A stretch of DNA of 64,000 nucleotides from Alteromonas sp. IB21 (lineage in GTDB: Bacteria; Pseudomonadota; Gammaproteobacteria; Enterobacterales; Alteromonadaceae): the NCBI RefSeq assembly GCF_016405965.1, contig NZ_JAEFCD010000022.1, positions 1 through 64,000 of the forward strand. The letters run 5' to 3'. This document shows, piece by piece, positions 17,533 to 26,540 of the stretch. The position numbers and the translations under genes were made by a program. Each line of letters begins with the position of its first letter. Positions within the stretch are counted from its first letter, which is position 1. The notes under the pieces are model-generated. The model had not been told where the DNA came from, ran no database searches, and worked only from the letters and a program-made list of their open reading frames with translations.

Positions 17533-18281
17533 TGAAGTTTATCTCTACGCTTATTGCTGCGTTAGGCATTACCGCAGCAGGTTCACTCTTTGCTGACGAC
17601 AATATGGTTAGCATAAGGATAAACAAGCAAACGTATCAGTTTGACAGGCCTATAAGACTGTCTAGTGCACTATCCATTGTTGCCGACAATGGTGACTGGT
17701 ATTGGCCAAGTGCATCTGCGTTTGATTTATCTAATTCTAAAGCGGAGCGCGAGAAAGAAATCGCGTTGTCTGAAATTAGAACGCTTTTAACCCAATTTGG
17801 TAAAGATTCTAAAACTCACGAAGCGCTTGAGAATTTGTACGAGCAGGTTACATCATGGACAGTGTCTACCCGAATTGACATGCCAATTTCCTACAACCGT
17901 GCTCGGTTATTCTATGAAGATAACCCAATGTTCCAGCCTGGAAACTACTGGATTCGTTTAAATGGTAGACCGAATGTTGTGCATTTCTCTGGTGCAGTGG
18001 TAAAGCCTGGCGCTTACAAGCATCAAAGTGATACCTCGGTTTATACGGCAGTGCACACGGTTAAAAAAGCAGTTGATGCTGACAAAAGTCACGTTTATGT
18101 AATCGACCCAATGGGTAACATTGAAGAAAAAGGGATTGCTTACTGGAATTTAGACTTTGCCCAAATTATGCCGGGAAGTCAGGTTTATGTGCCAATATCT
18201 TCAGAGCTTTTCAGCGATAAACTTAAGCAATTAAATAAGCGCGTCGCCGCGTTAGCAGTACATAGGGTTTTACCTCAATGA
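17532..18281 (+). CDS. yjbG: YjbG/GfcC-type capsule biosynthesis protein
   Basis: 249 aa with a signal peptide (cleavage after LFA, residue 21). The GfcC domain is recognisable from FSGAVVKPGAYKH, an SLBB-like beta-grasp element similar to those in Wza, and a C-terminal amphipathic helix. GfcC/YjbG are periplasmic proteins of exopolysaccharide export. The gene overlaps both neighbours by 1-4 bp. Confidence 0.87.
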   Translation: MKFISTLIAALGITAAGSLFADDNMVSIRINKQTYQFDRPIRLSSALSIVADNGDWYWPSASAFDLSNSKAEREKEIALSEIRTLLTQFGKDSKTHEALENLYEQVTSWTVSTRIDMPISYNRARLFYEDNPMFQPGNYWIRLNGRPNVVHFSGAVVKPGAYKHQSDTSVYTAVHTVKKAVDADKSHVYVIDPMGNIEEKGIAYWNLDFAQIMPGSQVYVPISSELFSDKLKQLNKRVAALAVHRVLPQ

Positions 18282-20380
18282 GTGCGCCACAACTTTTCAC
18301 TAAAAAAACACTAGCGCTTGTAATTGGAAGCGCACTTTCTTCCGCCGCGTTTGCCGATAAGCAAATTCGGGTTACTCCGTCGCAAATGGTGCAAGGCGGT
18401 AATGGCCTTATTCAGACACCAACGGCGCGCATGCGAGACGAAGGTGGAATGGCCATCAACTATACCGACAATGGTGAATATCGTTTTTGGTCGGTCAATA
18501 TTCAGTTGTATGATTGGATGGAAGCCACCGCTCGCTATACCGACGTGCGTACGCAATTATATAGCCAGGTTGAATCGTTCAGTGGCGATCAAACCCTTAA
18601 AGATAAAGGGTTAGATGTTAAATTTAGACTATGGAAAGAAAGTTTCTACTTACCTGACATCAGCGTTGGCTTTCGAGATTTTGGCGGCACAGGCTTTTTT
18701 GAAAGCGAATACGTAAATGCTAGTAAGTCTGTGGGACCATTTGATTTTCACTTAGGCTTGGGCTGGGGATATTTAGGTACAGCAGACGATATTACTAATC
18801 CTTTTTGTGAAGTTAAAGACAGCTTCTGTGAACGTCCTGGCGGCTTTTCAGGCCGAGGCGGCAAGGTGGATTACGACCAGTTCTTCAAAGGCACTACCGC
18901 CTTCTTTGGGGGAGTAGAGTATCAAACACCATGGGAGCCGTTAACGCTTAAACTGGAGTTTGAGGGGAATGATTACTCTCGTGACAGAGCGGGTCGTTTA
19001 GAGCAGGATTCTCGCTGGAATGTAGGTGCGGTTTACCGCTACAAAGACTTCGATTTCTCGTTGAACTACCAACGTGGAAATACGATCGGTTTTGGTGTGA
19101 CCTATCGCTTTAATATGAATACAGTATCGCAGATAAAGTTTGATAAAGATCCGCGCAATTTGATGGGTAGAAACGCGTCTTCTAATGTGAAAGACGTCGA
19201 TAAACCTCGACTTTATAACGACCTGTATAATCACAGTGGCTTTTTCTTATCTGATGCTGAAATTAAAGAAGACAGCGCAACCTTTTACGGAACTCAGCTA
19301 AAATATCGCGACGAAGACGACGCTATTGAACGAGTTGGCCGTGTCGCCGCCTCAGAACTCCCTGATAGCGTAAAAACTTATCATATTGTGGATAACCGCG
19401 GTGGTCTGCCGATGGTCGATACGCAAATAGATGCGGAAGCCTTCATCGCTGCAGCGCGATATGAATCGGTGGACGCCGACATAAAAGAAACGTATGTGAG
19501 AACGTCACCATCTAAAGAGATCAGAGACGCGTACGATCCTGAAAATACCTCAGGGATATTCTATGGCGCTGATTTCTTCTTTACTCAATCGTTTGGCAAT
19601 CCGGAAGATTTCTTTTTGTATCAGACCGGTCTGCTGTTAAACGGTGGCTATGCGTTCAATGAAAACTTCTCGGTTATGAGTAGTGCGCGAGTCACGCTTC
19701 TTGATAACTTTGATAAGTTTAACTACCTAGTTGACGGTGAAGATGTATCTTTACCTCGCGTTCGTACACGGGTTCGCGAATACGTGTCTGAAAATGACGT
19801 ATGGTTAGATACCGCGTTTTTACATTACAAAGACAATATTGCCGAAGATCTTTATGCCCAAGCATACGCAGGTTATCTCGAAACCATGTTCGCCGGTGTA
19901 GGTGGTGAAATATTGTATCGTCCTGTTGATAGCAATGTTGCGTATGGCGTAGATATTAACTACGTAAAACAACGTGATCCTTACAGTCAAACAGGCTTGG
20001 AGGATTACGACACCATTACTGGGCACGCGAGCGTATATTGGCAGCCTGAATTCTTAGACGATACACAAATTACGGTAAGTGCCGGTCAGTTCTTGGCAAA
20101 AGACAAAGGTGTTAATATTGACTATGCCAAGCGCTTTGACAGCGGCATTATCGTTGGTGCTTACGCCGCGTTCACAGACGTATCGTCAGAGGAATATGGA
20201 GAAGGAAGTTTTACCAAAGGTTTTTATATTTCCATCCCTACAGACTTGTTCTTACTCGAACCGTCTAAGGGCCGTGGATTATTCCCTTGGGTGCCTATCT
20301 CTCGTGATGGTGGGCAGTTACTACGCCGTCCTTCACGGTTAATAGACCTTACAGAAACCAGGTCTCCTTTTTACGACTAA
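18278..20380 (+). CDS. yjbH: YjbH/GfcD-type outer-membrane exopolysaccharide export protein
   Basis: 700 aa, the typical YjbH length. A signal peptide ends near ALSSAAFA, followed by the conserved GGNGLIQTPTARM start of the YjbH domain, long beta-barrel-like repeats with many aromatic residues, and the C-terminal LRRPSRLIDLTETRSPFYD. Predicted to form an outer-membrane barrel pair secreting a polymer. Its start codon overlaps the previous stop (ATGA), and a strong terminator follows, marking the end of the operon. Confidence 0.92.
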   Translation: MSAPQLFTKKTLALVIGSALSSAAFADKQIRVTPSQMVQGGNGLIQTPTARMRDEGGMAINYTDNGEYRFWSVNIQLYDWMEATARYTDVRTQLYSQVESFSGDQTLKDKGLDVKFRLWKESFYLPDISVGFRDFGGTGFFESEYVNASKSVGPFDFHLGLGWGYLGTADDITNPFCEVKDSFCERPGGFSGRGGKVDYDQFFKGTTAFFGGVEYQTPWEPLTLKLEFEGNDYSRDRAGRLEQDSRWNVGAVYRYKDFDFSLNYQRGNTIGFGVTYRFNMNTVSQIKFDKDPRNLMGRNASSNVKDVDKPRLYNDLYNHSGFFLSDAEIKEDSATFYGTQLKYRDEDDAIERVGRVAASELPDSVKTYHIVDNRGGLPMVDTQIDAEAFIAAARYESVDADIKETYVRTSPSKEIRDAYDPENTSGIFYGADFFFTQSFGNPEDFFLYQTGLLLNGGYAFNENFSVMSSARVTLLDNFDKFNYLVDGEDVSLPRVRTRVREYVSENDVWLDTAFLHYKDNIAEDLYAQAYAGYLETMFAGVGGEILYRPVDSNVAYGVDINYVKQRDPYSQTGLEDYDTITGHASVYWQPEFLDDTQITVSAGQFLAKDKGVNIDYAKRFDSGIIVGAYAAFTDVSSEEYGEGSFTKGFYISIPTDLFLLEPSKGRGLFPWVPISRDGGQLLRRPSRLIDLTETRSPFYD

Positions 20381-20382
20381 AC

Positions 20383-20412
20383 AAAAAAAGCCACATCGTG
20401 TGGCTTTTTTTA
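20383..20412 (+). terminator. Terminator after yjbH, bidirectional
   Basis: AGCCACA-TCG-TGTGGCT stem flanked by A7 upstream and T7 downstream, so it can serve both yjbH and the convergent GT25 gene. Confidence 0.9.
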
Positions 20413-20432
20413 AGTAACTAATCTGTAGTTTA

Positions 20433-21218
20433 TTAAAACTCCAGGCTTTTAAGTTGCTTACTCACTTCGTATTTATTGCGGAAGTATTGATAGCATTGTT
20501 GTGAAAGCCTGCGTAGAGGACGTCTGTCTTGTTTTGATTTTTTACTGCACGCGATGGTGCTGGCACAGGTTACATCTTGCGCAAATGGATAAGGCATTAG
20601 TGATAAAACAGTAATGCCGTGCTCCCAAAAATGTTGAATTTCTGTATCGCAAGGTCTGCCAAATTTAGCCGTAGAGGCATAGAGCTTTTGCGCTCCTTTT
20701 TTAGAAATCGCTGTCGCTGCGCCACCACTCATTGGCTTTTTATGAACGACTAGATTGAATTCGTCGTTGATAGAAAATTGTTTGGCGATCGGCCGTGTTC
20801 TGTTAGCGTAAGCGCTGAGCTTAATTAGATCCCAATCATGGGTAAGGCTATTGAGCGTAGCAAAAGCTTTTTGCACGTTGCCTTCTACTAAAAAGTCATC
20901 TTCTAAAACGATGCCGTAATCAGCTTCTCCCTCGGCGATACGACGCCATGCTTCACGATGGCTTAAGAAACAGCCAATTTGAGCAGGTGTCAAATTATAA
21001 TAATAACGAGCCTTGTTTAAGTTAGGGCAGTAATGCTCCAAGCAAGAATCCTCTGATAGTAAACGACCACAAATAGCAGGGACGCGCTCAAACACTATGT
21101 TGTGTTTTTCCAGAAGCGCCCGAGACTTCTGAAGTCGCTCGGTACTTCTATCTAAATTAATGAGGTAAACCGGGGGCGTGCTTTGTGTGTTGTGTTTACG
21201 ATCGACCATAGAAAGCAA
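20433..21218 (-). CDS. Glycosyltransferase family 25 protein, second copy
   Basis: 261 aa. PVYLINLDRSTERLQKSR at the N-terminus, AQIGCFLSHREAWRRIAEGE and the acidic motif IVLEDDFL identify GT25. It is paralogous to the gene at 12650 but well diverged. It converges on the exopolysaccharide operon and shares its terminator, so it may modify the exported polymer or the LPS core; this is inference. A second ATG (MVDRKH) at 21209 is an alternative start. Confidence 0.87.
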   Translation of the reverse strand: MLSMVDRKHNTQSTPPVYLINLDRSTERLQKSRALLEKHNIVFERVPAICGRLLSEDSCLEHYCPNLNKARYYYNLTPAQIGCFLSHREAWRRIAEGEADYGIVLEDDFLVEGNVQKAFATLNSLTHDWDLIKLSAYANRTRPIAKQFSINDEFNLVVHKKPMSGGAATAISKKGAQKLYASTAKFGRPCDTEIQHFWEHGITVLSLMPYPFAQDVTCASTIACSKKSKQDRRPLRRLSQQCYQYFRNKYEVSKQLKSLEF

Positions 21219-21461
21219 GGTTGCTGATAATGACTACAGGTGATCTGAAATACTAAAGCCCAACCATGACACCATTACTAATATTTAGTGACATATTTAT
21301 GTCTGATAAGCTAAATCAACAATAAAAATTTAAAATGCAAAGCGTAAATTTATTCGTAGCTTAACTTGCGAGAGAAAAGTACAATACACGCCACAAAAAA
21401 GAGTGTTGGTGGTATTTTGCGCAAAAATCGTACGTAAAAGTAACCTTTTTGTACTTTCTTA

Positions 21462-21490
21462 TTGAAATGATCCTGCCTTTGCTGTATAAA
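21462..21490 (+). promoter_or_regulatory. Sigma-70 promoter of rpmB-rpmG
   Basis: TTGAAA (21462-21467), a 17-bp spacer and TATAAA (21485-21490). Transcription would start near 21497, giving a leader of about 97 nt before rpmB. The remaining upstream spacer (21219-21461) shows no gene; it is AT-rich. Confidence 0.72.
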
Positions 21491-21593
21491 ATGCGCCCTC
21501 TAATTTATAGTAATACGTCATTTGACCCAACCACTGTTTGAGCGCTTGGGATTAACTGACGCGACAGTTATCGTTGTTCTGGAGACAAATACA

Positions 21594-21830
21594 ATGTCAA
21601 GAGTATGCCAAGTAACAGGTAAGCGTCCAACGGTTGGTAATAACCGTTCACACGCACGAAATGCGACTCGTCGTCGCTTTTTACCAAACCTTCAAACACA
21701 CCGTTTTTGGGTTGAGAGCGAAAGCCGTTTTGTAAAACTACGTTTGTCTGCTAAAGGCATGCGTATCATCGATAAGAAAGGTATTGATTCAGTACTAACT
21801 GATATCCGTGCCCGTGGTGAGAAAATCTAA
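21594..21830 (+). CDS. rpmB: 50S ribosomal protein L28
   Basis: 78 aa, same length as E. coli L28, starting [20 protein letters not shown]. The ATG at 21594 with GGAGAC 8-13 bases upstream is chosen; an open frame continues upstream to 21522 but its added residues are unlike L28. Contains the usual [19 protein letters not shown]. First gene of the rpmB-rpmG pair, 11 bp before rpmG. Confidence 0.97.
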   Translation: MSRVCQVTGKRPTVGNNRSHARNATRRRFLPNLQTHRFWVESESRFVKLRLSAKGMRIIDKKGIDSVLTDIRARGEKI

Positions 21831-21841
21831 GGAAGCCGACA

Positions 21842-21997
21842 ATGCGTGATAAAATCAAACTAGTTTCTTCAGCAGGTACAGGTTTCTTCTACACCACTGA
21901 TAAAAACAAGCGTAACATGCCTGGCAAAATGGAGATCAAAAAGTATGATCCCGTTGTGCGTAAGCACGTTATGTTCAAAGAGGCCAAAATCAAGTAA
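21842..21997 (+). CDS. rpmG: 50S ribosomal protein L33
   Basis: 51 aa, reading [20 protein letters not shown] and ending VMFKEAKIK. The length and the [10 protein letters not shown] and [11 protein letters not shown] motifs are those of L33. The short type lacks the zinc-binding Cys pairs of the C+ paralogue, so it does not depend on zinc. Same strand as rpmB, 11 bp downstream, followed by a strong terminator. Confidence 0.97.
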   Translation: MRDKIKLVSSAGTGFFYTTDKNKRNMPGKMEIKKYDPVVRKHVMFKEAKIK

Positions 21998-22020
21998 TTA
22001 GCTTGCTTTTGTCTCCACGA

Positions 22021-22046
22021 AAACCCAGCCTTTGCTGGGTTTTTTG
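22021..22046 (+). terminator. Terminator after rpmG
   Basis: CCCAGC-CTTT-GCTGGG stem followed by TTTTTTG, 24 bp after the rpmG stop. Confidence 0.9.
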
Positions 22047-22261
22047 CTTTCAAAACCTTGCTTTGGTCCAGTTTCTATGTAGATCAAAGTAGATTATCAT
22101 CAAAACGCAGGATTGATCGCTAACTACAGTGCGATCCGCCGTACCGAAAAACGAACGACTTTCCCTGTCTGACGACATTTATCGAATTGAATTAGCGTCT
22201 GTCCAAATGAGGTATTAGTATATGGCGGTATTGGTTACTTTGATATTGATGGGTATAAAGC

Positions 22262-22726
22262 GTGGCTAGACTTTCTCAGCGAGCGATGAATAACGTTGTT
22301 ATCATTGCTATGCTTATAATGATCGCGCTGTTTAATTTAGACAGTCTTCGCCCTAAAAGCAACATTGTGCAGACCCGCAGTTTATTGCCTGAAGATGCCT
22401 ATGTGTTAAAAATAGAGCACGATGGAAACAGCTTGGAACGAGTAGGGCAGCAATGGCGTCAAAAAGGGCAAGTTGACAGTCTTACCATGGCCCCGGATAT
22501 GCAGTTCTCTCAATGGCAGCGCGGGGTATTAACGCCTGCTACTTCTATCCCTGAAGCGTTATCCGACGTTGAGCCCTATATCACGGTTGTGTGGCTAGCA
22601 GGTAACACGAATGGCCTTGTATACGCCATCTATCCAGATACTTCACCGACAGTGATCAAATTTGAAAATAATTGGTACACATTAGCCAATACAGAAATCG
22701 ATAAACTTTTACCCTGGATTGAATGA
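22262..22726 (+). CDS. Unknown membrane-anchored protein upstream of mutM
   Basis: 154 aa from a GTG start (ATG at 22286 is an alternative). A single transmembrane helix at about residues 10-26 (NNVVIIAMLIMIALFNL) is followed by a periplasmic domain of about 125 residues with several Trp residues and no motif I recognise. The TGA stop is immediately followed by the mutM ATG with no spacer, so the two are translationally coupled. Function unknown. Confidence 0.75.
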   Translation: MARLSQRAMNNVVIIAMLIMIALFNLDSLRPKSNIVQTRSLLPEDAYVLKIEHDGNSLERVGQQWRQKGQVDSLTMAPDMQFSQWQRGVLTPATSIPEALSDVEPYITVVWLAGNTNGLVYAIYPDTSPTVIKFENNWYTLANTEIDKLLPWIE

Positions 22727-23536
22727 ATGCCTGAGTTACCAGAAGTTGAAGTAAGCCGGTTGGGCGTCTCTCCACATCTTATTGGCAATACGATTACACA
22801 AGTCGTGGTTCGTGAGCGAAGAATGCGCTGGCCAATACCCAACGAAGTGTCCCTCGTTGAAGGACAGAAGGTTACGGCAGTTAAGCGTCGAGCGAAATAC
22901 CTGCTCATTGAAACGGCTACTGGTACGTTAATATTACACCTCGGCATGTCGGGCAAGTTGCGGGTCATTGATGCGTCAACACCGGTAATCAAACACGATC
23001 ATGTAGACATTGTTTTGAACACAGGCAAATGCTTGCGTTTAAACGACCCTAGGCGCTTCGGTGCAGTGTTGTATCAGGCTCCTGATGCCAAGGTTGCTAT
23101 GCTCGACAATTTGGGGCCTGAGCCACTTACAGACGATTTCGACGATGAACGCTTGTTTGCGTTATCGCGCAACCGAAAAAGCCCCGTCAAAAACTTTATT
23201 ATGGATAATGCTATTGTTGTAGGTGTGGGAAACATCTATGCAAACGAGGCATTATTTTTAGCAGGTATCGACCCGCGACGAGCGGCTGGCAATATAAGTG
23301 CAGCGCGATATAAAGTGCTCACTGCAAAAATAAAACAAGTATTAGCTAAAGCCATAGAGCAAGGTGGAACTACCTTGAAAGATTTCGCGCAGACCGATGG
23401 TAAGCCGGGCTACTTTGCTCAGCACCTCAACGTATATGGGCGGAAAGGTGAGCCGTGTGAAGTTTGTGGTAAGACAATAGAAAGCAAAGTTATTGGGCAG
23501 CGCAATACGTTTTTTTGTACCCGCTGCCAACGCTAA
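22727..23536 (+). CDS. mutM: Formamidopyrimidine-DNA glycosylase MutM (Fpg)
   Basis: 269 aa. Begins [11 protein letters not shown], giving the catalytic Pro1 and Glu2 after Met removal, and ends with the zinc finger C-E-V-C-x16-C-T-R-C. NDPRRFG and the [11 protein letters not shown] motif are also present. Removes 8-oxoguanine and related lesions from DNA by base excision with an AP-lyase step. Directly follows the unknown membrane protein and converges on coaD. Confidence 0.97.
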   Translation: MPELPEVEVSRLGVSPHLIGNTITQVVVRERRMRWPIPNEVSLVEGQKVTAVKRRAKYLLIETATGTLILHLGMSGKLRVIDASTPVIKHDHVDIVLNTGKCLRLNDPRRFGAVLYQAPDAKVAMLDNLGPEPLTDDFDDERLFALSRNRKSPVKNFIMDNAIVVGVGNIYANEALFLAGIDPRRAAGNISAARYKVLTAKIKQVLAKAIEQGGTTLKDFAQTDGKPGYFAQHLNVYGRKGEPCEVCGKTIESKVIGQRNTFFCTRCQR

Positions 23537-23543
23537 TTTTATC

Positions 23544-23562
23544 AAGCGCCTGCTAAAGGCGC

Positions 23563-23564
<2 letters not shown>
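23544..23564. terminator. Hairpin between convergent mutM and coaD
   Basis: AAGCGCC-N7-GGCGCTT, a perfect 7-bp stem overlapping the coaD stop by 2 bp, with short T-rich tracts on both sides. Probably terminates both genes, though the U-tracts are weak. Confidence 0.5.
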
Positions 23565-24096
<532 letters not shown>

Positions 24097-24156
24097 TTAA
24101 TGTAGCATAATAATCACGGAAGTAGAGCGCCGCTGGCAATACATCACCATGTGCCA

Positions 24157-24882
24157 TTATTGACTAATGCCAGCACGATACCCGTCTATGCACCAAGCCC
24201 ACTGCTTTTCGTCCCAATGAAATACGGGGTTTTTCGCTTTCTCTTTGTGTAACGAGCGCAACAAACGGTCCAAATTACTTTGCTTCCAGTCATCCCCTTC
24301 TTTTATATGACAACGATCAAAATCGATTAGCCATATCTGAAGGTCAGCATCAATCATAATATTTCTAACATTGGCATCATGATGGTACACCTGACAGTTA
24401 TGTATGGCTGCAAGTGCATGTCCTACTTTGTGCCATTCCTCTTTTTGAAGGGATTGATTGCAAAGTACATGATGTAAATCCCGGCTGTTAGGGATGTTTA
24501 ATGTAATGAGATCGCCGCGATAAATGAGTCCTCTGCGATGAATGCGTGCCGCTACCGGAACAGGAACACGCAAACCTTGGGCCTGCATATGTTCAAGTAA
24601 TCTGAACTCTTCAAAGGGACGTGAACGTTCAACACCAAGAAACACGTATTGATCGCTAAGTATTCTGCCAACCAAGCCACCGCGTTTGAAATGACGTAAA
24701 ACCCATTTTTGGCTTTCGTGCTCAATGAAGATGGTGGTACCGCGTCCTTTTGCCTGACCTGTTATTTTGTCCTGCGCATGCCAAAACTCGGGGTTGAACA
24801 TATCTGTGCTGGGCTGATTGACTAAAGCGTCGTCGAAAATAAAGTGGTGTCCAGCACCGATGTCTCGTCGTATTGTCGCCAT
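24157..24882 (-). CDS. kdkA: 3-deoxy-D-manno-octulosonic acid (Kdo) kinase
   Basis: 241 aa from the ATG at 24882 (MATIRRDIGAGHHFIFDD); a GTG three codons upstream is possible but has no better RBS. A protein-kinase-like fold is seen from YHHDANVRNIMID (catalytic loop) and LIDFDRCHI (metal-binding D), with GGLVGRI upstream. KdkA phosphorylates the first Kdo at O-4 in the LPS inner core of species with one Kdo. The divergent heptosyltransferase gene next to it fits LPS core synthesis. Confidence 0.9.
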   Translation of the reverse strand: MATIRRDIGAGHHFIFDDALVNQPSTDMFNPEFWHAQDKITGQAKGRGTTIFIEHESQKWVLRHFKRGGLVGRILSDQYVFLGVERSRPFEEFRLLEHMQAQGLRVPVPVAARIHRRGLIYRGDLITLNIPNSRDLHHVLCNQSLQKEEWHKVGHALAAIHNCQVYHHDANVRNIMIDADLQIWLIDFDRCHIKEGDDWKQSNLDRLLRSLHKEKAKNPVFHWDEKQWAWCIDGYRAGISQ

Positions 24883-24954
24883 GTTGCCCACAACTTATGG
24901 TAAATTTCACATTCTAACGATTTATTTCAGTTTTTCAGCAACGAGAGAGCTTCT

Positions 24955-25980
24955 GTGGGAAAAAAGATTTGTTTAATGCGCTTATCGGCCATAGGTGATG
25001 TGTGTCATGCCGTCGCTATGGTCACTCGAATTCAATCGCAGTGGCGCGATGCTGAAATCACATGGATCATTGGGAAAGTGGAATATCAGCTGGTTAAGCT
25101 GATGCCAAATATTCGATTTATTATTTTCGATAAATCACAGGGAAAAGCTGCCGTTGAATCGTTAAAGGCTGCCGTGGCAAATGAGACCTTTGATGCACTT
25201 TTGATGATGCAGGTGGCCTTGCGCGCCAATATGGCGTCGAGAGTGATTAACGCAAAACAGCGTATTGGATTTGACTGGGCCCGCAGTAAAGAATTGCATT
25301 GGTTGTTTGCCAATAAGCGTATTGCCGCAACAAAACACGCTCACGTTCTTAAAGGTTTCATGGACTTTGCCGATGCACTAGGCGTGCCTGCGTCAGACTC
25401 ATTGACGTGGAATATACCTGTAAGTCCAGAAGACGAAGTGTGGGGGGCTGAGCAGGCCGTTGGGCTTGGCAAATACGTGGTTATTTCTCCTGCCGCCAGC
25501 AAAGCTGAAAGAAATTGGTTACCGCAGCGATACGCGGGTATCGCTGACTATATCCAAGAAGCGGGAGTCAACGTGATACTGTGCGGCGGTCCGGGAAGAT
25601 TAGATCGGCAAACAGCCGATGAAATCAAAGCTAACGTAAGATATCCGCTTAAAGACTTCACTGGGCAAACGTCATTGCATCAACTTCTGATGTTGTTGAA
25701 GCATGCTCACCTTGTTATCGCTCCTGATACAGGACCTGCCCACATGGCGACGACTGTTGGTACGCCGGTGATAGGGCTTTATGCGCATTCCAACCCAAGA
25801 CGTACAGGGCCTTATTTAGATCTTGATAAGGTAGTGTCGGTATACGACGAGTGCATCGAAGCGCAAAAGGGGAAGTCGTGGGAACGTCTTCCGTGGGGAG
25901 CGCGTGCTAAAGGTAGTGCATTAATGGAAAAAATTTCAGTGGAGATGGTGAAGAAGAATGTTGCGCCATTTATCCTGTGA
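24955..25980 (+). CDS. Glycosyltransferase family 9 (LPS heptosyltransferase-like)
   Basis: 341 aa from a GTG start with GAGAGA upstream. It begins ICLMRLSAIGDVCHAVAMV, the GT9 N-terminal motif, and has PAASKAERNWLPQRYAGI, LCGGPGRLD and the donor-binding APDTGPAHMA near residue 260. GT9 enzymes transfer ADP-heptose to the LPS inner core (WaaC/WaaF/WaaQ type); I cannot tell which step. Divergent from kdkA by 72 bp. Confidence 0.9.
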   Translation: MGKKICLMRLSAIGDVCHAVAMVTRIQSQWRDAEITWIIGKVEYQLVKLMPNIRFIIFDKSQGKAAVESLKAAVANETFDALLMMQVALRANMASRVINAKQRIGFDWARSKELHWLFANKRIAATKHAHVLKGFMDFADALGVPASDSLTWNIPVSPEDEVWGAEQAVGLGKYVVISPAASKAERNWLPQRYAGIADYIQEAGVNVILCGGPGRLDRQTADEIKANVRYPLKDFTGQTSLHQLLMLLKHAHLVIAPDTGPAHMATTVGTPVIGLYAHSNPRRTGPYLDLDKVVSVYDECIEAQKGKSWERLPWGARAKGSALMEKISVEMVKKNVAPFIL

Positions 25981-26069
25981 TTTACTTTGTTGTAAGGTAA
26001 AACAATCAGCTATTATCTACACTTAGCGTTGCAAAGTGTACCTCCGATATAACAGGGAGTCGTTTCTGA

Positions 26070-26540
26070 ATGAAAAAGCCAGCGTTGCGGTGGCTAACTC
26101 ACGTGTTTGCTTTGAAGAAGTTTAAATTTGCGCTGCTTATTATAGCAGCGCTGCTTTTAAGTGTTCATAAAGCAGATGCCTCAGAGCTTAACGTCATGGT
26201 AAATGAAAGTGTGATGGTAACAGAGCTAAGCCGTTCTGAGCTTCGCCAGATTTTTACAGGGCAGCGTCAGTACTGGGATAACGGCACCAAAATCACGGTG
26301 TTTGTGCTTCAAGATAGAGACGAACTGCACAAACAGTTTTGCCGCAACATACTTCAAATGTTTCCTTATCAATTGTCCCGATTGTGGGACCAAATCACTT
26401 ATTCAGGTCAAGGAGTGACGCCGGTGAGAGTGACCTCGTATCAAGCATTAATCGACGCATTAGAAAACACGCCCGGCGCTATTGGCTATGTCGAGCGCAC
26501 TGATATCGTGAAGCTACGACGGGTAGAGGTAAATTTATAA
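26070..26540 (+). CDS. PstS-like periplasmic phosphate-binding-type protein
   Basis: 156 aa with a long signal peptide (hydrophobic core FALLIIAALLLSV, cleavage near KADAS). The mature part ELNVMVNESVMVTELSRSELRQIFTG...YWDNGTKITVF is a short PBP-like domain related to the N-terminal half of PstS, ending GAIGYVERTD. Such single-domain proteins are found beside porins or regulators and not with Pst permeases. Its stop overlaps the start of the porin gene. Good RBS (AGGGAG). Ligand unproven. Confidence 0.75.
   Translation: MKKPALRWLTHVFALKKFKFALLIIAALLLSVHKADASELNVMVNESVMVTELSRSELRQIFTGQRQYWDNGTKITVFVLQDRDELHKQFCRNILQMFPYQLSRLWDQITYSGQGVTPVRVTSYQALIDALENTPGAIGYVERTDIVKLRRVEVNL

Noticed and set aside
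21522-21593. N-terminal extension of L28
   Set aside because: The extra 24 residues are unlike L28, and a good RBS precedes the internal ATG giving the standard 78 aa.
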